From Chrysoperla carnea (lineage: Eukaryota; Arthropoda; Insecta; Neuroptera; Chrysopidae), in assembly GCF_905475395.1 (NCBI RefSeq), contig NC_058342.1:23036640-23100639 (forward strand): a stretch of 64,000 nt of DNA, in the 5' to 3' direction. Below are positions 1 to 10,034 of this stretch, piece after piece. The notes under the pieces were generated by a model that made no database searches, was not told where the DNA came from, and was given only the letters and a program-made list of their open reading frames with translations. The position numbers and the translations under genes were made by a program. How positions within the stretch are numbered: the stretch's first letter is position 1; each line of letters starts with the position of its first letter.

Positions 1-75
1 GTGGTTTCGATTCCGATCGTCACAACAAAAATTTAATTAATTGATAGCTGTGATGGACTATTACGAGTTGGTTGG
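1..75 (+). repeat. Fragment of tRNA-derived SINE (TTAGG-tailed family)
   Basis: The first ~60 bases align by eye with the B-box and body of the complete SINE at 56835-57121: a GGTTTCGATTCC-like B box, then CACAACAAAAA, then an AATTAATT-rich stretch and GTGATGG. Similarity fades after about base 70, and the A box would lie before the window start. This is a partial, diverged copy. Confidence 0.6.
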
Positions 76-1809
76 GTTGAGTTTGTCGACTATAGAGGAG
101 TTGGTTGATTTCTGAAGTTACTAGCCCTTGCGTTCGAAAATGGGACACTATTACAGAAATTTTTTTCGGTCTATTTTTCCAAGTCTATTTTCCGGTCTAT
201 TATTTTCGAAATCTTAACGAAAGAAGTGACCTCAATCTTTCAAAATAAATGAGGAGCTGAAATAAACGGCCAAAAAGGAGATAAACACATGTAGGATCAT
301 ATCAGACTATCAGAGCAATCCAACTCTATCAATTCTATGTATACATTGTATATCGAAAGAGAACGAATAAAATATTATTATTATTATTATTATTAATTAC
401 CCTCACTCACTTGTACCTACGGATATAACCGTTAAATGCATATCTCTCGTAGCTATCATGCATTTAAAATCACACGTTATTCAACAATGCTATTTAAAAT
501 ACATTCATTTTTACTCCCTTGTACTAAGTAAAGGAAGTATTATAAACGCGAAAAAATTAGGTGTTGAGGTTTCAACGAAAATATTTAAGTAACATCATTA
601 AGGTACCATCAATATTTTCCCTTTATTAGGTGCTTCTTATTTATTTTAAGATGCTTTATAGTGTAATGCATGACCGTGCGTAGGAATCATCCAAGGGGAA
701 GGAGGGAAAGCATTCAAACTTTTGTTCATCATGTTAGGTCATAAGGTCAATAAAAACAAGGAACTTTTTTCGAGTAAGAGAACATTTTATGATGTCAAAA
801 TGTGATATAAAGTCATTATTTTTCAATAAGTTAAACTATGCGAGGTACAGAAAACAGTTTTTCCAAAACTAAGTGCGTGTACATCTTTTATTTTTTCATG
901 TCTTGTGAGACTATAGACGTCCGGAAAGATAAACAAGTAAATTTTCAGATAAATTTTCAATCTTCTAAATCATTTGGAATGTGTCTAAATCTTAAAAATC
1001 AAGGAAATTTATTTTTTTCGGCATAAAAATTTGACGAGGGGGTTGGGAAATTGATACCCCCAAAAAAGACTTCTTTGTCACTAACTCAACTTACATATCG
1101 ATTCTTAACCCTCTAGTTAGGTTTGGAGAGGCTGTAGAGATGAGAAAAACTTTTAAAACGTTGGTTTTCCTGATTGAAATCCGTTCTAATTTGCTGAAAT
1201 CAACTGCCACCAACATCGTTCTGCCCAGTTAACAATCCTGCATATCGAATTTCAGTTAATGTAAAGTCACTGGAGAGTAGAAAATCTTTAGTTAAACCAT
1301 TCTAAGTGTTATTTCTATAACATTACACGTGGTAAGATTTTAAAAATTTACGATTTTCAGAAATTTTCTAGTGAAAAACTTTGTTTTACAAGCTTTGAAA
1401 CGGTTTTGATTAGTTTATAAGCGAGCAAGGGAGTCATGTGATAATAAACACATTAGATTTTCAGCCATATTTTCCCCGGAAATATAGACTTTTGCACTAT
1501 AACGAAGGTCAACGGAGAATGGTAGAAAAACATATATATGTTTCTCGGTATTTTTGGGCATCGTCAGCGACTCATTTTAATTCAAATCGGTATGAAATTT
1601 TGTATATATAGTCGTTTATTGGGCGGATTAATGTTATTAAGGTTATTATAAAGGGAGCTCAGTTTGATAATTTAGAGGAGATTCGCATTTTAACTTCTGT
1701 ACAGCATCTTTCAATTGGACTACATGGCAAAATGCATGGCGTTTACTACAATGCTGGTGTGGTATAGAGACAGATACTATAGAATCTGTGTCAGCATAAG
1801 TAATATTAC
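76..1809. other. Intergenic, no gene seen
   Basis: AT-rich, with no convincing coding signal; the open frames near 838-1026 and 1715-1918 have no recognisable motif. It contains an (ATT)n microsatellite near 370-396. A segment at about 690-850 resembles 32830-32960 (shared phrases TTGTTCATCATGTTAGGTCAT and GTAAGAGAACATTTTAT), so that part is a dispersed repeat. Confidence 0.6.
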
Positions 1810-2382
1810 CAGGGCCGGATTAATCCTCAACGGGGCCCTAGGCAACCATCAATTTGGGGGCCCTTTTTTAACGTCCGTTCCCTTCTTTTTTCGATTAAAA
1901 AATACAAACTTAATCTGACTCACTGCAAAGTATACCTAACATCTCGAATCGCTCTTGTCGCGTTGTAGCTCTTTCAGCAGCTTTGATTTTTTTTTAATTG
2001 CGAGAAGGATCGTTCGGCAGAACAATTTGTGATCATTAATGTTAAAAAAATCCGAAGAGCTATTTCTGTGTTAGGAAATACATCGGCTAATTGATCTTCC
2101 ATTAGAATCTTATACAAATGACTATAAGTTTTGTCAAAGTAGTCGGAAATGTCCTTTTTAAGAACTTTGTCTAGTTCGTCGGTCGTCGCCTTTTGAATGC
2201 GGCCAATTGAGTTTTATTTATTTGAGTAAAATTTATTTTCAGTTCTGATTATATTTCCTTTCACTCTCTAGAATTTTATGTTTGTAAGAAAATTTTAGAA
2301 GTCTTTTTCATTTTTTGGGGGCCCCCTAAAATCGGGGGCCCCAGGCAACTGCCTTTTCTGCCTACTTGTTAATCCGGCCCTG
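1810..2382 (-). mobile_element. Deleted hAT-superfamily DNA transposon with intact ends
   Basis: The ends are inverted repeats beginning CAGGGCCGGATTAA (1810) and finishing TTAATCCGGCCCTG (2382). They are flanked by identical 8-bp direct repeats AATATTAC (1802-1809 and 2383-2390), the 8-bp target duplication typical of hAT elements. The interior read on the minus strand (about 2180 down to 1950) encodes a degraded hAT C-terminal dimerisation region, with a FPNTEIALRIFLTL-like stretch followed by the hallmark CSAERSFSQLKK. The rest of the transposase is missing, so this is an internally deleted, non-autonomous copy. GC-rich GGGGGCCCC tracts lie just inside both ends. Confidence 0.9.
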
Positions 2383-2529
2383 AATATTACAGTATTGAAA
2401 AGGGCTATCCACCAGAAGTATTGTGAGTATCGCTAACCTGGAGTCGCCTTGTGGAGTTTTCGAGAAATTTGTCGTCAGTGAAATCTCGTTTCTAGGAGGT
2501 TTTTGGGATTGCTTAACACGAATATCTTA

Positions 2530-2990
2530 ACAAAAACTCCAGGTAGCGATGGCGATACCGTTCCACTAGATACCTCTGAGACCAATTCTGTCACGATATT
2601 CGTGTTGAGCGGTTCTAAAACCTCCTAGTAACCAGTTTGGACTAATTATATGACTTTTTTCTCGAAAAATCCAAGAGGTGAAGGGGATACCGTTACACCA
2701 GGTACCTCTGAGACCAATTAAGCGACCCCAAAAACGCCCATGTATCAAGTTTGAAATCATTTTCATTACTATTAACCGAATTGTGAATTTGATATTAACG
2801 GTTAATTTAAAATGCTCTTATAAAATGCATATTATTTATGCTAATTGCATATTTTCAATTTCTTACAAATCAAACTAGGTCACAAAATTTTCTGACACTT
2901 TAACGAATCGAATGCCGAAAATCGCATTCAATCCGACTTACTCCTCAAATTTTTCGAACTTTATTCCTTCGTTTCTTCTAAGTAGTATTT
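2530..2990 (+). repeat. Partial fold-back repeat (same family as 32979-33423)
   Basis: Shares phrases with the element at 32979-33423: a GGGGATACCGTTACACC-like segment, CAAGTTTGAAATCATTTTCA followed by TATTAACCGAA, and GAATCGAATGCCGAAAA then TCAAATTTTTCGAACTTT. Only one arm is clear here. An internal near-repeat (ACCTCTGAGACCAATT) occurs at about 2571 and 2703. The open frames across it are repeat shadows. Confidence 0.55.
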
Positions 2991-3195
2991 ACAGGACCCA
3001 AATACCAGATGGCATTCGTGCCTGTATACGCGGCCTTCTCCTCTATCTTATACTCATTGATGTAAACATGTCATGTTTTCAAAAACATGGAAAAAAAAAT
3101 TCCATTTCAATAAAAATTATCTAACGATTAGAAACATTAAAAAGGGATAAATATGACTTTAGTAATAGAGCTCTGTTGCATCGAGTTTTTTTTAA

Positions 3196-3424
3196 GGATG
3201 TACGAGCACCAAGGCAATTTAAATAAAAAGCTTGATTTTTGTTATATGAAATTGGTTTAAGTGTAAATCAATTCTGAAAATTTAAGGGGAGGGGGGGATT
3301 GTTGCCCGATTATAAAAATTTTTCTAAGACTAGGCGGTGGAAATTTAAAAAAAAACTATTTAAATTAAAATTAAAAGCTTTATAAATTATTGAAAAAAAA
3401 AAAAAACGCCTTGTGCGCGACTAA
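3196..3424. mobile_element. TTAA-flanked MITE, copy 1 of a tandem pair
   Basis: Begins after TTAA (3192-3195) with GGATGTACGAGCACCAAGG. It ends with a degraded inverse of that sequence (CGCCTTGTGCGCGACTAA) right at a second TTAA (3425-3428). TTAA target sites are typical of piggyBac-type transposition. No coding sequence is visible. Confidence 0.55.
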
Positions 3425-3428
3425 TTAA

Positions 3429-3704
3429 GGATGTATGAGCACGGTAGTGGGGACACGAATGTAAAAAAATATATATTTTCAATTTTGATGGTGAATTATG
3501 TTATAACTTGGCAATATAAGACGAAAAATAAGAATAAAATTTTTCAATATCTGGAGTAATTTTCAAAACGTCGAAAATTGAAAATTTTACTCTTATTTTT
3601 CGTCTAAATTCATGAAGTTATAAAAAAATGGATTGTCAAAATTGAAAATAAAGTACAAATAATTTCCATCACAAGTCTAAATTTGTCTTGGCGCCCGTAC
3701 TACC
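3429..3704. mobile_element. TTAA-flanked MITE, copy 2 of a tandem pair
   Basis: Starts GGATGTATGAGCACGG after the shared TTAA (3425-3428) and ends TTGGCGCCCGTACTACC before TTAA (3705-3708). The internal sequence (TTTTCAATTTTGATG and the inverted CAAAATTGAAAATAAAG) matches the copies at 34313-34805 and 42704-43043. Non-coding. Confidence 0.65.
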
Positions 3705-3708
3705 TTAA

Positions 3709-4527
3709 ATATTCCTTTTATTAAAAAAAAAAATGATATTAAGTTTCAACCTTTTCTTTTTTGCTTTAAAAATAATTTTATATAATCATAAAAAATATGA
3801 CTCTCTATAATTTAAAGAATCCTTCTCCGTCGCTTCATCCACGATAAAATGAATAGGTAATGAATTCGAAAAAACCTTGAACCATATTGGATAATATCTA
3901 TTATACGAAAATTACCTATTCTAACATACATATATACATCTAACACATACGGATACGGTATTTGTTTTAATAAGTGGCGCAATATTTCTAATACGCATGC
4001 GTTTAATAACATAATAGATTTTTCCTTAAAAAGAATTGATTATTTTTATTGAAAAAAATGAGCCTTTAGTGTAATAATAAAAATATTTTTTTAACCAAAT
4101 AATAAATATATGGTTCTTGTGTAAATATATTGCGAGTTATTATTTCATGCTGCTTCTAGGTAGAATAATTCGAACATAGAAATATTAACGATTCGAAGAA
4201 AAATATATTATATTCATAATATTGACTTGCTGAATGCATTTATCGATGTTAGGTCGAAATATAGTATTATATTTAGTACATTAGTACTATATATAGTTGT
4301 TAGAATATTCTAAATCATAGGAGGCAACAATTATACTACAGTTGAACCCCTTTATTTAATTTTTTTTAAATCTTATTTTTGAAGAGGGTGTTGAGGGTTA
4401 AATTATTACCCCTTGTTAAATTATTCAATAATTTGCAAACAACTTGTGCAGAAAATAACTTAAAATTCATATCATTTTTGAAAAACGACGAAATTTTTTA
4501 GCTGTTTAAGGAATTTTTATACCATGT
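3709..4527. other. Intergenic, no gene seen
   Basis: AT-rich sequence without recognisable coding, RNA or repeat signal apart from poly-A/T runs. The 66-residue minus-strand open frame (3812-4012) has no motif and is taken as chance. Confidence 0.6.
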
Positions 4528-4836
4528 ACTAGCTTGATACCCACCCGCTTCACTGAGCTTAAAAGTAAAAAACCACCGCTTTATAGCTTCCACCTCTCTT
4601 GATCTAACTTATTCCCCTTCCATAACACTGTTTTACACAGCTAAAATATTTGCACAATTTTCAATTTTTTTAAGTGTAAAATAGTCATAATTCATTAAGT
4701 ATATCAGAAAAGAAGGCCATGAATTGTTTGACATTTACTATTATAAATTTTTACAGAAATCTTTAATTTATGGTTTAAAATGATTATCATAGATGGAGCA
4801 ATAAAATGTCAGAATAAATTTAATTTTATTAATATT
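4528..4836 (+). repeat. Dispersed repeat, copy 1 (pair with 33542-33850)
   Basis: Begins ACTAGCTTGATACCCACCCG and continues with phrases also found at 33542-33850, including CACCGCTTTATAG, TTTTACACAGC, CCATGAATTGTTT and GCAATAAAATGTCAG. The two copies are diverged but colinear over about 300 bases. The longer copy ends in a run of AAAC repeats, suggesting this one is 3'-truncated. No open frame is preserved; the class is not certain. Confidence 0.7.
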
Positions 4837-4880
4837 TTTACATAATTTACATGCAACGGGCTGATAAAGTATAAAAAAAT

Positions 4881-5106
4881 TAATTTAAAAAATCAAAAAT
4901 ACGACTCCGTTAATTAAAAAATGTCAAGAAAAAAACAAGTTCAGTAATTTATATAGCGACTTTAACAGTCGAGATCCATTTAAATCTAGACCGACTGAAA
5001 TCTTCCCAATAATAGATTCCGATTGTTAAAGTCGCTATGTAAACTGCTGAATTTGTTGTTTTCTTTTCAGTTTTTATTTAACGCAGTCGGGTTTTTTAAT
5101 TTTCTT
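4881..5106. mobile_element. Fold-back (hairpin) MITE
   Basis: Two arms of about 90 bases are inverted copies of each other. The left arm holds ATACGACTCCGTTAATTAAA and TATATAGCGACTTTAACAGT; the right arm holds GATTGTTAAAGTCGCTATGT and TTTAACGCAGTCGGGTTTTT. They enclose a ~35-base loop, so transcripts could form a long imperfect hairpin. Non-coding. Confidence 0.8.
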
Positions 5107-6179
5107 TACATTTTTTGGTTAAGATTTTCAATACCTAATCAATGAGACCCCACTTAATATAGTTCGCCGACCCTAGAGCCTGACTCATCTTGTATAAGAC
5201 CAAAAAGAATCACCATGTCGATACCAAACGCGTGAGCCGGTTTTACGTCAATCTAACGTCAATCGATTTGTCTATTTAATAGCTATTCGGTGATACTCCA
5301 CTTAACATAGTTCATCGAATTTCATTTCTTTTCATTTTTACAATGAGGCGCCTGGTGGTTGCCATATTGAATTTTCATTTAGTTGCGATCGCGAGACAAA
5401 TCGATTGACATAAGAATCATCAAAATCGGCCCAAGCGTTTCACGTTTAGCGTGTCATAGAGGAGCACACATATATAGACTGACATTATCTTTTCCTTGCG
5501 TTGCGCAGTTGGGTAAAAAACACATACTATGGTGTATAACTTAAAAACCGTTTTTAGGATTCGCCTAAAAGTAATATTTAATAAGACAAAGTTGACATTT
5601 GTTGAAAAGATAAACAAAAAAAAAACCTATAAATATGCAGTTTTGTGTGTATTGAGTATATGTATATACACTATGTCTAAGTATTATGTACAGTAACATG
5701 ATTGTTGACACAAAGAGTGTACGTATATATGAACGTGGCTATAATATCTAAAATATCTTCAATTGAAAAACATTTTTATTATAAAACCTTTTATTAATAA
5801 TTTTATAGCTCATCACTGAATAATATTAAGCTTAGAATTAGCCATAAAGAGTCAAAGGATATTAGATATAAAGGAAAGTTGATCTTTAGACCTCTCTAGC
5901 TGAATCATTTTTTTATTGCAAAAATTGAAATATTACTCAAAATCAAACTGAAAAAGGTGCCCCCTTGTGGTCCCTTTAATTAAAAATTTGTCTTTTCCCC
6001 CTTTTTTTAGTCTTCGTTAATGTACTTAATGCTCTTTTGCCGTGCCATTTTTTCATAAATGTGTCTCCCCCCTTTATTTTTAGTCTTCGTAAATGCACTT
6101 AGAGCCCCCTTGTGGGTTCTATTTTGAAGTCTAGTGGGCAACTGCTTCTTTGCCACCCTTTAAATCAGCCTCTGTTTTT
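5107..6179. other. Intergenic; possible hAT-derived remnant near 5955-6175
   Basis: Nothing gene-like. Between 5955 and 6175 there are GTGCCCCCTTGTGG, AGCCCCCTTGTGGGTT and GGGCAACTGCTTCTTTGCC, then AAATCAGCCTCTG. These resemble the internal and terminal sequence of hAT elements such as the one at 1810-2382, but paired ends and a target duplication are not clear. Confidence 0.4.
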
Positions 6180-6720
6180 GCACTAATTTTAACCCAAAAA
6201 AGAACAAAATCGTATCTATTTAATGAGTACAACGGGAATAAATTCACGGAGCAATTTTTTCAATTCATACCTAAGAAACTTAATTAGTGTAATTAGAACT
6301 CAAAAAGTTGTTCGTACAGTATTTTAGGCGATATTTCAAAAAGTATTCACTCAATGACCACTATTTTGGTAATTTGTAAAAAAATTTGTTGTAATTTTCT
6401 TGATTTTTTCAGAAAGGTAAGAAAACTACAAAAAATCGATAAATTTTTTTCTGTTCAATTACGTTAAAAATTTGATACTTGAGGTATTTTTGACCCAAAA
6501 AATAGAAAATTCTGGTTTATTTGATGACTGGAATGGGAATATCTTAAAAACTAATCACTCAATCGTTTGATTTTTACGCTTTATGAGTCAAAACTACCCT
6601 AAATACTCAGTTTCATTATATTCCGACACAAAAAATTTGTTATGATTTTCTTGATTTTTTCAGAAGGAAGGGGAAAAGAAAATTGCTTAAAATGGGTGGA
6701 AACAATTTTGTCTTCCTTTT
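6180..6720. repeat. Tandem ~300-bp repeat, two degenerate units
   Basis: Two successive segments repeat the same order of phrases: TTTGACCCAAAAAA (near 6190 and 6489), a GGGAATA segment, TCACTCAAT, then AATTTTCTTGATTTTTTCAG (about 6393 and 6643). The same unit type recurs, also in tandem, at about 56150-56700. Non-coding. Confidence 0.6.
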
Positions 6721-6953
6721 ATTTTTAATCTCCCCAGACAAATCTTGATTACTGGGATTTTACCCAGATTAAACAAATGCCACAGAGAAGTTGTAGGTTT
6801 TCTACACTGCCTCTGATCTCGAAAGAATCCTGTACCTACCTTCATTTTTCTTCAAACACCACCTTCCACGCTTCCTCTCCACGTGACGACCCCCTGACGT
6901 TATTATTGTTTATACACCCCCCTGTTGTTACTATTATTAAGAATTAGCTCATA

Positions 6954-7900
6954 GTCCCGGCAAAATCCATACTTAATTTTCGCATGGAAAATTTTTGCCG
7001 GATCCCGTTTAAAGAGCAGGTTCCCGGTGGGTAACCCGATAGGAGAGTGTTTAAACTAATTTTTTTTTAACAAATTAGTAATTTTATCATATAATTGAAG
7101 TAAAAAGTAACAAAAACTGTGCTTAGTAAGTTTTTTCTAACCCTCCAATTTTCGAGTAAAAAACATACCCTTACTCTTAACAACATTACCCAAAAATTTT
7201 TGGCCTAATTGCATTTTAAGTGCTTGATTGGTAATTGGTAAAAGAACGCGCGAGAAACCACTCAACAATAAAGATTATCTGTTCTACACATACTAGAATC
7301 CACTCGAAAAGTTCGAAAAATTTCTTTTTCTACAACACAATCCCTTGGAAAATTGGAAAAAACGGTTTTTGCTATTTTTCGGGGGATTTCGTGGTGGAAA
7401 TGAAATTTTTCCCATTTTTCTGTTAATTTGACTTTATTAGTGAAAATCTAGACTTAGACTTTGAGTCGATTGGTGAAAATCCCATCTTTCTAGCATATAT
7501 GGAACTGAAAATCGTTATTTTTTGGATGGTTTCGCACGCTCTCTTAACAACTAACAATCAAGCACTTAAAATGATTTAGGCCAATTGTTGAATAAGCTTT
7601 ACATTACTAAATCTCATTTGTTCATACACTTTTTGAGGGATGAAAATCTTAAAAATTCTATTTTTTCTAGTTTTACGGACGTTTTTTGTTATTTTCCACC
7701 CCAATTATATATTAAAAGTTTAACAATGCGATTCGATCACTATTATTCATTTGTTTAAAAAAAATTAGTTTCAGAAATACCCTACCGTGTCACCCACCGG
7801 CAACCTGCACTTTTCAATTCAGAATCATGTTTTAAACGGGATCCTACGAAAATTTTCCATGCAAAAATTAATCATGTTCAATGACGAATTTAGCCGGGAC
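6954..7900. mobile_element. 947-bp TIR element with TA target duplication
   Basis: The ends GTCCCGGC (6954) and GCCGGGAC (7900) are flanked by TA on both sides (6952-6953, 7901-7902), as for Tc1/mariner-like insertions. The inverted repeats extend more than 100 bases with interruptions: GCATGGAAAATTTTTGCCGG, GGATCCCGTTTAAA and CCGGTGGGTAACCCG at left have inverse partners at 7790-7870. The 63-residue open frame at 7235-7426 shows no transposase motif, so it is non-autonomous. A partial copy lies at 29309-29890. Confidence 0.85.
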
Positions 7901-10034
7901 TATCTTCCTTCTTCCCAGCAATGAAAACACTGTTGAATTTTATATAATTTATCGTTCTTTTTTTTTTCATAAAACACGTCATACCTGTTTAAACAAGTTT
8001 TTGTGTGATATGCCCCTCATAAAAAAAAATTTTACAAACGCAAATGAATAAATTGAAACAGAAGTAAAATATCGATCGGTGTGAGAACTGAGAACATATA
8101 ACGAACATATATATATATATACATAGAAAATTTGTTCTTTTTGGTTCGGTGTAATAAGTTAAGTGTAAGTGGAAAAGAGGTAGTCTTATAATACTCGTAA
8201 TAGCAGTATCCTTTTAGGTGTAGTACTCAGGAATAAAAAAAGAACAGATGTATGTACATGTACTAACTATTCTCTCACCCCAATCCCTAATGTAACAGTG
8301 AAACGTTCACGGATAGCGGATAGTGAGTGGAATACACAAGAATGAAATGGGGTTTCTCTGAACATAACAAACCTTTACATACATGCATATACAATATACA
8401 TACACACATACATACATACAGCAAATAGCAACCACGATAAACGTACTTATTACTGTTCAACACACAAGACACAACTTTTACTAACAAACATCGTTTTTTC
8501 TTTTTTAAATAAATATATTTTCCACCAAAAATTTCCTCCAAAAACAAAACAGTTTCCACAACAAAAAAAAAAGACATTCTTCTAAAATTCAGTGTTGTGT
8601 TTAAAAAAATAATGTGAGTGGTGAATTTCCTGTGAAAAAAAGAAAATGTTTCTAAAACGGGATGATTGTAGTGAAACGACGAAACAATATCCTTTTAATT
8701 TTATCAAAATTTAACAACAGTGAATAGTTTGAAATAAATTTATTCATAAACGCAGATGTTTTATATTAAAAAATGTACCCTTTTTTTATTTGCGATAAAA
8801 TGAAGCGTGTTTATAAGTGACCAGGTGTTTTTTTTTTTTTTTTTTTTTATTATTATTAAAAAAAAAAATGTGAAATTTGAAATAGTAAATTTTTTTTTGG
8901 GAAAACATGTGAGGAAAAATTTTCATCATTTAAAATTTTTTTCTAGTCCGAATTGTGATATTTAGTGGTTAATATTAGAATATATAAAATATTGGGGGTG
9001 ATATTTGGTTCGCATTTATTCGTGTCGGTCGGTGGTGACTACAAGCACAAGTGAAATAGTGGTCGGTGGTGGATCATCATGTTGTTTTAAAATCGTGTAC
9101 TTATTACAGAGTGTATATTGCGTATGCGCCTCTATAACCCCATCATATGAAACACATGTGAATCAGAGTGAGATGTACATATGAAAATCATCCCCCTATT
9201 TTCATAATAAAATATCAAATTGTTTTATACCCCTATTTACTGTGTATTACCACATTTTTACTTGACTTAATCATCAGTTTTTCTGTTTTATGTTGATCGA
9301 ATCACCTTAAGTTTTTATTTAGATGTATTTAATTGTTAACAATAATATTACAATCAAAAAAAACATATAAGACTACAATTGTTGTAAAAATCTAGTCAGT
9401 TACTGGTAGTATTACTAGTGACATCTATAAACATAATTAAAATATGAATTATTTAAATTATCATTTATTTATTAAACAAATAGTTTTTAATAAAAATGGT
9501 GTCTTAGTTAATGTGATCTCTTGATTATTAAACAATCTACAGGAACATTCATTACAGTTAATTACAGTGATGACGTAAACAATTCAAGTGTTTTATTTTA
9601 AACAAGGAATTGTAACTATTTTAAATCGCACAGGAACATTCATGTAAGATGTTAACAAAAACATGAATAAAACAGTTGGTTGTTAAGGAAAAAAAAAATA
9701 AACAAAGCATTTAAGTGATTTTTAACAAGGAATAGTATCTACTTTAAATCATACAGGGACATTCATGTAAGATGATGATTTAAGGAATAAAATCTACGTG
9801 GTGATGACGTGAGTAAAAAAACACGTTATATAGTCCAAAACAAAGGATTTACAAGTATTTTAATAAAGGAATAATATTTACAAAAGTAAAGTGTTGATAT
9901 GACGTAAAAAAATTTTAAGTAAGGAATAATATCTATTAGTAATTAAACAGGAAAGGAAAAAAGGATAAGGATTATTTAATGTATGAGAGACCGTAAGTGT
10001 GACGAGCGTGAGCCGTCCTTTATAAGCAATCATC
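7901..10034 (+). promoter_or_regulatory. onecut: Upstream and probable 5' UTR region of onecut
   Basis: About 2.1 kb precedes the onecut open frame. It contains a (TA)n tract near 8107, a CATA-rich microsatellite near 8390-8425 and a long T/ATT/A tract at 8828-8868. A degenerate tandem repeat at about 9540-9950 carries TGACGT sites. A TAA at 10023-10025 closes the onecut frame just upstream of its first ATG, so the protein does not extend further upstream in this exon. No TATA box or initiator could be singled out; transcription start and upstream exons are unknown. Confidence 0.45.
9540..9950 (+). repeat. Degenerate ~122-bp tandem repeat with CRE-like sites
   Basis: The segments at 9602-9652 and 9724-9774 are near-identical: AACAAGGAAT, then TTTAAATC, then ACATTCATGTAAGATG, 122 bases apart. 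Partial units occur at about 9535-9560 and 9915-9950. The array contains TGACGTAA (9571-9578), TGACGTGA (9805-9812) and TGACGTAA (9900-9907), which resemble CREB/ATF bZIP sites. Its position directly before the onecut start suggests a 5' UTR or proximal regulatory role, which is inference. Confidence 0.6.

Noticed and set aside
8287..8577. A 96-residue minus-strand protein with Cys/Tyr-rich stretch
   Set aside because: It is the translation of CATA microsatellite and A-rich sequence upstream of onecut.
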